DNA of 6,883 nucleotides from Bacillota bacterium (GTDB lineage Bacteria > Bacillota > Clostridia > Tissierellales > Peptoniphilaceae), in assembly GCA_023418835.1 (NCBI GenBank), contig JAEZYW010000117.1, forward strand, positions 1-6,883. The letters are read 5' to 3'. Positions 1 to 3,907 of the stretch are shown here, piece by piece. Position 1 is the first letter of the stretch. Every line of letters begins with the position of its first letter. The notes below the pieces were generated by a model, which saw only the letters and a program-made list of their open reading frames with translations, had not been told where the DNA came from and did not search any database. The position numbers and the translations under genes were made by a program.

Positions 1-23
1 GCTGAAAGTTGGATTAGTTTCAT
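1..23 (-). CDS. Start of a third gene in the cobalamin operon (partial, unidentified)
   Basis: On the minus strand an ATG at 23..21 overlaps the cbiK stop codon (TGA at 22..20) in an ATGA arrangement, the same junction seen between cbiL and cbiK. A GAGG motif within the last cbiK codons lies about 8 nt upstream and could serve as its ribosome binding site. Only seven complete codons are visible (MKLIQLS) before the window ends, too few to assign a family. Position and coupling suggest another corrin biosynthesis gene, but that is inference. It could also be a chance ATG. Confidence 0.45.
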
Positions 24-775
24 AGAATTTCCTCTAACTTTTTATAAAATAAATTGTTAATCTCTTTCCTTTCGCATAATCCTTTTATTTCAACTTCTAC
101 ATTGCATCCTCTATTAGAAAGCATACTAGCCCAAGAGTCTTTCTCGTCAGATCCCATATCATTTTTTGCATGGTCTCCAGCAACTAATAAAAATGGCGTC
201 AATAAAACTTCTTTATTCCTTTGGCAATCTAATTTTTCTGCCACATCCTCAAATCCTACACTTCCTTCTACAGTCCCAATGTAAACATCCCTATTCATTT
301 CAAACAATTTTTCTTGTAGCTTAGAATAAGCAGAATCAACTTCCACACTAGTTCCATGACCCATTAAAACGGCAGGCTTACTAGAAAACAATTCGCCTAA
401 AGTTTTTGCAGTCTCTTCAATGTCTGATTTGTCATTTAAAAGGGGTGTTGTAAATTTAATGTTTAATCTATTGTCGTTATTGTAAACCCTAGATTGTTTT
501 ACTATTTTTTCATATTCGATTCCAGGAATTACATAAAGAGAAAATATAGTAATATTTCTAATTCCCTTTTCTTCCATATCCATTAAAGCTTCTGGTAAGT
601 TGAAATAGTTTATATTTCTTTTTCTTAATCTGTTTCTAACCATTTCTGAACTAAAGGAATGGGTTATATAATAATCCGGATATTTTTTTCTCAACTCGTT
701 TTCTATTCTTCCTATTGATGCTCCAAAGGCTTCCATATGAGTAGTTCCAAAACTTGCAATAATTAAACCCTTCAT
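20..775 (-). CDS. cbiK: CbiK, anaerobic sirohydrochlorin cobaltochelatase
   Basis: Inserts Co2+ into sirohydrochlorin to give cobalt-sirohydrochlorin (cobalt-factor II), the cobalt-first step of the anaerobic cobalamin pathway. The 251-residue length fits the CbiK family. The N-terminus (LIIASFGTTH, residues 4-13) is the typical first strand and loop of the class II chelatase fold. His140 (in MGHGTS), Glu170 (in GTVEGS) and His202 (in AGDHAKNDM) have the 30- and 32-residue spacing of the metal-binding His/Glu/His triad known in CbiK proteins. There is no signal peptide, so it is probably cytoplasmic, unlike the exported CbiK of some sulfate reducers. The ATG at 775 overlaps the cbiL stop by 4 nt (ATGA). 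Its AGGAGG site (786..781), 5 nt upstream, doubles as the two Arg codons near the end of cbiL, which suggests translational coupling. The exact role in a given organism (cobalt versus another metal, or ferrochelation for heme) cannot be read from sequence. Confidence 0.93.
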   Translation of the reverse strand: MKGLIIASFGTTHMEAFGASIGRIENELRKKYPDYYITHSFSSEMVRNRLRKRNINYFNLPEALMDMEEKGIRNITIFSLYVIPGIEYEKIVKQSRVYNNDNRLNIKFTTPLLNDKSDIEETAKTLGELFSSKPAVLMGHGTSVEVDSAYSKLQEKLFEMNRDVYIGTVEGSVGFEDVAEKLDCQRNKEVLLTPFLLVAGDHAKNDMGSDEKDSWASMLSNRGCNVEVEIKGLCERKEINNLFYKKLEEIL

Positions 776-1422
776 TTCTTCCTCCTAGCTAAAATTAAAG
801 AAATATAATCTTTTTCCTTAAGGATTTCTTTTTTATCTGTAAGAATAGCTTCATCAGGATGGCTTGCCCTTTTGATGTACTGATATTCAAATCCAAATTC
901 TTCTAATCTGTCTAAATCCTTTTCTTCTAATTTAAAAGTTTTTAAAATGGCTAAAGAATCTGCCAAGGGATTTTCCAAGGGAATTTCGTCAACTACTGAA
1001 AATTCTTCCCCAGTAAAAGCCAAAGGTGCAAAGGCCCTTCCCGCCGCTCCTACAAAAGAAGGTATCCCAGATATTATTTCTACAATTGAATCTTTCTCAA
1101 AATATTTCATCATATTAATGAAAGTGGAATAATACGTGGGATCTCCAATTGTAAGAAAAGCCCCAACTTCTCCTTCGCCAACACTACTTTCAATAATCCT
1201 TGCATTTTCTTTATAAGTTTCTTCCGTCACTCTTCCCATTGGGAAATCTAAAAAAACGATTTTCTTATCTTTAACAAACTCCGAAGCAGTATCCAAGGCA
1301 ATATTTTTCCCCTTGTTGTTGGGAGCAAAGATAACGTCTGCCTCATTTATTTTTCTTACTGCCTTTAAAGTTAGTAGTTCTGGATCTCCTGGTCCAGTGC
1401 CAATTCCATAAATTTTTTTCAA
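772..1422 (-). CDS. cbiL: CbiL, cobalt-precorrin-2 C20-methyltransferase
   Basis: SAM-dependent tetrapyrrole methylase that methylates C-20 of cobalt-precorrin-2 (cobalt-factor II), directly after the CbiK reaction. The TTG start at 1422 gives a 216-residue protein. It shows the family landmarks in order: YGIGTGPGDPELLT at 5-18, ADVIFAP at 28-34 followed by a KGK, the FLTIGDPTYYST loop at 89-100, and SGIPSF at 118-123. The two-domain tetrapyrrole methylase fold binds SAM in the cleft between these segments. The CbiL reading rather than aerobic CobI follows from the partner cbiK. The reading frame is open further upstream to an ATG at 1476, but that start would put coding sequence through the terminator hairpin and the poly-U tract. 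TTG at 1422 has a perfect GGAGG 5 nt upstream and gives the usual MKKIYGIGTGPGDPE N-terminus. It is the first gene of the riboswitch-controlled operon. Confidence 0.92.
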   Translation of the reverse strand: MKKIYGIGTGPGDPELLTLKAVRKINEADVIFAPNNKGKNIALDTASEFVKDKKIVFLDFPMGRVTEETYKENARIIESSVGEGEVGAFLTIGDPTYYSTFINMMKYFEKDSIVEIISGIPSFVGAAGRAFAPLAFTGEEFSVVDEIPLENPLADSLAILKTFKLEEKDLDRLEEFGFEYQYIKRASHPDEAILTDKKEILKEKDYISLILARRKK

Positions 1423-1427
1423 TTTTT

Positions 1428-1432
1428 CCTCC
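1428..1432 (-). promoter_or_regulatory. Ribosome binding site fixing the TTG start of cbiL
   Basis: GGAGG at 1432..1428 on the minus strand sits 5 nt before TTG (1422..1420), with an AAAAA spacer. It begins immediately after the seven-U tract of the leader terminator, so any transcript that escapes termination carries it in an exposed position. No comparable site precedes the upstream in-frame ATG at 1476. Confidence 0.85.
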
Positions 1433-1462
1433 AAAAAAAGCACATCGAGAATCTCAATGTGC
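1433..1462 (-). terminator. Riboswitch-controlled intrinsic terminator in the cbi leader
   Basis: On the minus strand, GCACATTGAG (1462..1453) pairs with CTCGATGTGC (1449..1440): 10 bp with one G·U and a 3-nt loop, followed directly by seven T residues (1439..1433). This is a textbook Rho-independent terminator located between the cobalamin aptamer and the cbiL ribosome binding site, so it is an attenuator of the operon and not the end of another gene. Its descending strand contains UUCUCGAU (1451..1444), which matches the alternative partner described in the antiterminator entry. Confidence 0.92.
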
Positions 1463-1521
1463 AGTCTTATCAGCATAATAAAACTTGCCCTTGAGTCCGA
1501 AGGGTAAATCTACTTCTCGAT
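1444..1521 (-). promoter_or_regulatory. Predicted antiterminator pairing of the cbi leader
   Basis: The 3' strand of aptamer helix P1, AUCGAGAA (1521..1514 on the minus strand), is perfectly complementary over 8 nt to UUCUCGAU (1451..1444) in the descending arm of the terminator. The two pairings exclude each other. With P1 formed the terminator is free to fold (operon off). With P1 open the terminator strand is captured (operon on). Two further hairpins lie between the partner strands: CCCTT/AAGGG around a CGGACTC loop (1504..1488), a possible L13-like element, and AGTTTTAT/ATAAGACT with a 7-nt loop (1485..1463). The pairing is seen directly; the switching role is inferred from known attenuation riboswitches. 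Confidence 0.72.
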
Positions 1522-1676
1522 TTTGTGTTCTGACTTAGATTCAAACGCTAATATCTCGCCTTCCCAAAAATAATTCAGTGGCTGACTAAATGTCTAGAGA
1601 TACGCTCATCATTCACAGCAGCGATCCTGTGTGGGAATTTCACCCAACTTCCTAGGTATAAACCTATAATCAAGAA
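1514..1676 (-). promoter_or_regulatory. Cobalamin riboswitch aptamer
   Basis: Upstream of cbiL the minus strand carries the conserved cobalamin-riboswitch blocks in the right order. They are GGGTGAAATTCCCACACAGG, then GCTGCTGTGAA, then AGTCAGCCACTG, GGGAAGGCGAG and the B12 box AAGTCAGAACAC (1536..1525). Helix P1 closes it: UUCUUGAUU (1676..1668) pairs with AAUCGAGAA (1522..1514), 9 bp with one G·U. A TAGGT/ACCTA hairpin follows the 5' strand of P1. It senses adenosyl- or another cobalamin and lowers expression of the biosynthesis genes. The B12 box lacks the ACCTGCC extension found in many members. The position directly before cbiL and cbiK supports the assignment strongly. Confidence 0.95.
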
Positions 1677-1691
1677 TTTTCAATTTAATTA

Positions 1692-1720
1692 AGTATATTA
1701 TAACAAATAATGTTAGTCAA
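1692..1720 (-). promoter_or_regulatory. Promoter of the cobalamin operon
   Basis: Minus-strand TTGACT (1720..1715) and TATACT (1697..1692) are separated by 17 bp, a good sigma-A promoter. Transcription would begin near 1685, about 9 nt before the first base of aptamer helix P1, which is the expected geometry for a riboswitch leader of about 260 nt. Confidence 0.78.
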
Positions 1721-1752
1721 TAAGTATAACTTTGGAAATAAAAGGATTTTTC

Positions 1753-1782
1753 TATACATTCTTTACAACTTTATACTATAAT
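1753..1782 (+). promoter_or_regulatory. Promoter of pta
   Basis: A consensus -10 box TATAAT (1777-1782) lies 29 nt before the pta start codon, with a four-of-six -35 match TATACA (1753-1758) at 18-bp spacing. The -35 boxes of this promoter and of the divergent cbi promoter are only about 32 bp apart. A better-looking TTTACA at 1762 is too close to the -10 to be used with it. Confidence 0.6.
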
Positions 1783-1811
1783 AGAAATATAAAAAGATTT
1801 AAGGAGGAAAT

Positions 1812-2786
1812 ATGAGCTTATTTGATTTTATTACACAAAAGGTAAAAGGCAAAGGAATTAAAATAGTTTTGCCTGAAGGAAATGATTTTAGAGTTTTAGG
1901 AGCTGCTATTAGACTAAAGGACGACGAAGTAGTTGAACCTATCGTAATTGGAAAAAGAGAAGATGTATTAAAACTTGCAGAAGAAAACGGAAAAGACGCA
2001 TCTAAATTAACTGTACTTAATCCTGCAGAATATGAAGAATTTGACGCTCTTCTAGAAGCATTTGTAGAAAGAAGAAAAGGAAAAATTGACGAGGCGGGAG
2101 CAAGGGATTTATTATTAAACGATCCTAACTACTTTGGAACTCTTTTAGTTTTCACTGGAAGAGCTGACGGATTAGTTTCTGGAGCTACTCGTTCAACTGG
2201 AGATACAGTAAGACCGGCCCTACAAATAATAAAAATGCAAGAAGGATATTCTAAAACTTCTGGCGTTTTCTTTATGACAAAAGGAGATGAACAATTAGTT
2301 TTTGCAGACTGTGCAATAACAATTGCTCCTACTGCTGAAGACTTAGCAGAAACTGCTTTACTTTCAGCTAAAACTGCAAGACAATTTAATGTAGATCCAA
2401 AAGTTGCAATGCTAAGTTTCTCTACAAAAGGCTCGGCTCAATCAGATGAAGTCACAAAAGTTGAAGAAGCTACAAATATTGCAAAAGAAAGGGATCCTGA
2501 ACTTTCTTTAGACGGCGAACTTCAATTTGACGCAGCTTATGTGGAATCAGTTGGTAAAAGTAAAGCGCCAGGTTCTGAAGTTGCAGGCCATGCAAATGTA
2601 TTTATATTCCCAACACTAGAAGCTGGAAATATCGGATACAAGATTGCCCAAAGACTGGGAGGATACGAAGCTGTTGGTCCATTACTACAAGGATTGAACG
2701 CACCTGTAAACGACCTTTCTAGAGGATGTAGCGAAGAAGACGTATACAAACTTTCTATGGTTACAGCGGCACAAAGTATAGACTAA
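1812..2786 (+). CDS. pta: Pta, phosphate acetyltransferase
   Basis: Interconverts acetyl-CoA plus phosphate with acetyl phosphate plus CoA in the cytoplasm, the first half of acetate fermentation. At 324 residues it is the short, catalytic-domain-only form, without the N-terminal extension of enterobacterial Pta. Visible landmarks are IVLPEG (18-23), SGATRSTGDTVRPAL (123-137), DGELQFDAA (234-242), FPTLEAGN (266-273) and NDLSRGCSEED (300-310). Ser303, Arg304 and Asp310 have the relative spacing of the active-site Ser/Arg/Asp of characterised phosphotransacetylases. The start is set by AAGGAGG at 1801-1807, just upstream of ATG. It has its own promoter and a terminator-like structure downstream and is flanked by oppositely oriented genes, so it is probably transcribed alone. 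The usual partner acetate kinase (ackA) is not in this window. Phosphate butyryltransferase is a related family, but the motifs fit Pta better. Confidence 0.95.
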   Translation: MSLFDFITQKVKGKGIKIVLPEGNDFRVLGAAIRLKDDEVVEPIVIGKREDVLKLAEENGKDASKLTVLNPAEYEEFDALLEAFVERRKGKIDEAGARDLLLNDPNYFGTLLVFTGRADGLVSGATRSTGDTVRPALQIIKMQEGYSKTSGVFFMTKGDEQLVFADCAITIAPTAEDLAETALLSAKTARQFNVDPKVAMLSFSTKGSAQSDEVTKVEEATNIAKERDPELSLDGELQFDAAYVESVGKSKAPGSEVAGHANVFIFPTLEAGNIGYKIAQRLGGYEAVGPLLQGLNAPVNDLSRGCSEEDVYKLSMVTAAQSID

Positions 2787-2820
2787 GAAATAAAGCCAAT
2801 ATTTTTAATAAAAACATTTA

Positions 2821-2916
2821 AAAAAGGTCGAATATAATATCCTTTTGAGACCATTTCATGGTCTGCCGGCCCGAGGGTAGTCGAAAAAGGATTTATCGAG
2901 ACCTTTATTTTTATTT
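2821..2916. terminator. Branched inverted-repeat element between convergent pta and sfsA
   Basis: The outer arms AAAGGTC (2823-2829) and GACCTTT (2900-2906) pair, then ATCCTTTT (2839-2846) pairs with AAAAGGAT (2885-2892). Inside are two small hairpins: AGACCAT/ATGGTCT with a TTC loop (2848-2864), and CTGCC/GGTAG (2863-2867 with 2876-2880) around a GC-rich GGCCCGAG loop. The two share 2 nt, so they partly compete. The whole would fold as a three-way junction. A-rich sequence precedes it and T-rich sequence follows (TTTATTTTTATTT), so either strand could end with U residues after the stem and it may terminate both pta and sfsA transcripts. The GC-rich core in an otherwise AT-rich spacer is more than a simple terminator needs, so it may instead be a small structured RNA or a dispersed repeat. 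Confidence 0.55.
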
Positions 2917-2930
2917 CTAGTATTTAAGAT

Positions 2931-2980
2931 AAAATCCTTTTGAAACTAAAAGGATTATCGAGACCTTTATTTTTTATTTT
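2931..2980. repeat. Partial second copy of the 2821-2916 element
   Basis: AAAAGGATTATCGAGACC and the following T-rich tail (2948-2980) repeat the right half of the first element (2885-2916) with single-base length differences. Here the repeat forms its own simple hairpin, AATCCTTTT (2933-2941) with AAAAGGATT (2948-2956), 9 bp around GAAACT. The left AAAGGTC arm and the GC-rich core of the first copy are missing. It reads like a deletion derivative of the same element. It could also act as a secondary terminator for transcripts from either side. Confidence 0.6.
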
Positions 2981-2987
2981 AAATGTC

Positions 2988-3013
2988 AAAGATAGTAATA
3001 TTACTAGATCTTT
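2988..3013 (-). terminator. Inverted repeat abutting the sfsA stop codon
   Basis: AAAGAT (2988-2993) pairs with ATCTTT (3008-3013), and inside it TAGTAATATTACTA (2993-3006) is a perfect 14-nt palindrome. The repeat ends exactly where the sfsA stop codon begins (3016..3014). On the minus strand it would form a hairpin with a 2-nt bulge right after translation ends. There is no run of U residues directly behind it, so it is a weak terminator candidate and may instead protect the 3' end of the transcript. Confidence 0.3.
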
Positions 3014-3736
3014 CTATTTATCTAAAAAAACTTCTCCTTTAGAAAGAATTGGAATTTCTTTTCCAAATTCGATATAGTTATATCCCACCTTTGTAAGATA
3101 TGCCCTAGCCTCCACACCACTTTCTAAAACCTCATAAAATGTTTTAGCAAATACGGGATCCATCTCAAAATGAGGTCTAAAATCAATGGCATCTTCTCTA
3201 GCGATTAAAAAAATCACCATGGCATCGTAACCCATTTTAACTAATTCTTCCAACTCTTTTAAATGTCTAGATCCCCGAACTGTAACTGCATCTGGAAACA
3301 TTGCGTGGTTTCCATTTTTAATTAAATCCACACCCTTTACTTCCACAAATAGACTTCTATCTTCTTTTAAAACTTTCATATCTAATCGGGATTTCCCAAC
3401 TGTAACTTCCCTTTGGATTCCATCTGGATTTTTCCAACCTCTAATTTCGCTATTTAAAAAGGCGTCTGCTATTACTTTATTGGGAATTTGAGAATCTAAA
3501 TTTACCAAAACCCCCTCATGCTCTATGGTTATTAAATCGTACTTTGTCTTTCTATTGGGATTTTTCGTCTCCATTATAAAACATTTCTTTCCAGGAGTTA
3601 GTATTTCTGTCATCCTCCCAGTATTTTTAACGTGGCAAATTAAAATTTCACCCTTTACTTCCACTTCTGCTATAAATCTATTAGGTCTATTTAAAAATTT
3701 TCCTTCTATAAAATTTCCATCGTAAATATATCTCAT
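3014..3736 (-). CDS. sfsA: SfsA family protein (DNA/RNA nuclease-like)
   Basis: A 240-residue protein of normal length for the SfsA family, named for stimulation of sugar (maltose) fermentation in E. coli. Its biochemical role is still poorly defined. The N-terminal part (about 1-80), with CHVKNTGRMTEIL at 34-46, matches the OB-fold half. The C-terminal part carries a PD-(D/E)XK nuclease-like core: SRLDMKV with Asp119, then FVEVKG with Glu132 and Lys134, followed by AMFPDAVTVRGSRHLKEL (145-162). The acidic and lysine residues of the presumed active site are therefore kept. The ATG at 3736 follows AAGAGGTG (3748..3741). It is a single gene with its own promoter, convergent with pta and divergent from the exporter operon, so context gives no functional clue. 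The family assignment is firm; the activity is not. Confidence 0.92.
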   Translation of the reverse strand: MRYIYDGNFIEGKFLNRPNRFIAEVEVKGEILICHVKNTGRMTEILTPGKKCFIMETKNPNRKTKYDLITIEHEGVLVNLDSQIPNKVIADAFLNSEIRGWKNPDGIQREVTVGKSRLDMKVLKEDRSLFVEVKGVDLIKNGNHAMFPDAVTVRGSRHLKELEELVKMGYDAMVIFLIAREDAIDFRPHFEMDPVFAKTFYEVLESGVEARAYLTKVGYNYIEFGKEIPILSKGEVFLDK

Positions 3737-3753
3737 GTTACACCTCTTAAATG

Positions 3754-3782
3754 ATATTATATTATGTTTATATTTCTGTCAA
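3754..3782 (-). promoter_or_regulatory. Promoter of sfsA
   Basis: The minus strand has a perfect -35 box TTGACA (3782..3777) and TAATAT (3759..3754) at 17-bp spacing. A better-matching TATAAT (3761..3756) overlaps it at 15 bp. The mRNA would start about 10 nt before the ribosome binding site, a very short leader. Confidence 0.68.
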
Positions 3783-3817
3783 AACCTCAAACAAGATATG
3801 CATTCTCATATTAAACC

Positions 3818-3831
3818 ATTTATTAATAAAT
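3818..3831. promoter_or_regulatory. AT-rich perfect palindrome between divergent promoters
   Basis: ATTTATTAATAAAT is a 14-nt perfect palindrome in the spacer between sfsA and the exporter operon, upstream of both core promoters. Its symmetry and place suit an operator for a dimeric regulator. Palindromes made only of A and T arise easily by chance in a genome this AT-rich, and no regulator gene is adjacent. Confidence 0.2.
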
Positions 3832-3840
3832 TCTTTATAT

Positions 3841-3871
3841 TTTATTAAGGATATTGTTCCTTTTATATAAT
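3841..3871 (+). promoter_or_regulatory. Probable promoter of the exporter operon
   Basis: A consensus -10 hexamer TATAAT (3866-3871) lies about 36 nt before the adaptor start codon. The -35 region is poor: the closest sequences are TATTAA at 3843 (17-bp spacing) and TTTATT at 3841 (19 bp). A second -10-like TATACT follows at 3871. Weak -35 matches are common where an activator is needed, but that is not shown here. Confidence 0.4.
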
Positions 3872-3897
3872 ATACTTATCAGTAAGAATCATACTTC

Positions 3898-3903
3898 AGG
3901 AGG
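3898..3903 (+). promoter_or_regulatory. Ribosome binding site fixing the adaptor start
   Basis: AGGAGG ends 4 nt before ATG at 3908. The reading frame is open upstream to a TTG at 3854, but that codon lies upstream of the probable -10 box and has no Shine-Dalgarno sequence, so translation from 3908 is strongly favoured. Confidence 0.85.
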
Positions 3904-3907
3904 TATT

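Noticed and set aside
54..284. Open frame on the plus strand opposite cbiK
   Set aside because: It lies antisense within a clear cbiK gene, lacks a ribosome binding site and resembles no known protein. The same holds for antisense frames at 947-1132, 2537-2749, 3525-3725, 5524-5727 and 6649-6849.
1423..1476. N-terminal extension of CbiL from the ATG at 1476
   Set aside because: These 18 codons run through the terminator hairpin and its U tract, have no ribosome binding site, and do not resemble the family's N-terminus; TTG at 1422 does.
1762..1782. TTTACA at 1762 as the -35 box of pta
   Set aside because: Only 9 bp separate it from TATAAT at 1777, too close for a sigma-A promoter.
2841..2906. 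tRNA-like or other known RNA gene in the GC-rich part of the pta-sfsA spacer
   Set aside because: There is no T-loop or acceptor-stem pattern, and I cannot match it to a known RNA family; it is reported as a structured element only.
2885..2980. CRISPR-like spaced repeat
   Set aside because: There are only two units, they differ in length, each includes part of a hairpin stem and a T-rich tail, and no cas genes are present.
3871..3890. CTTATCAGTAAG as an operator for the exporter operon
   Set aside because: The inverted repeat has only 4-bp arms, which is expected by chance in AT-rich sequence.
3854..3907. N-terminal extension of the adaptor from TTG at 3854
   Set aside because: It would begin upstream of the probable -10 box and has no Shine-Dalgarno sequence, while ATG at 3908 has AGGAGG.
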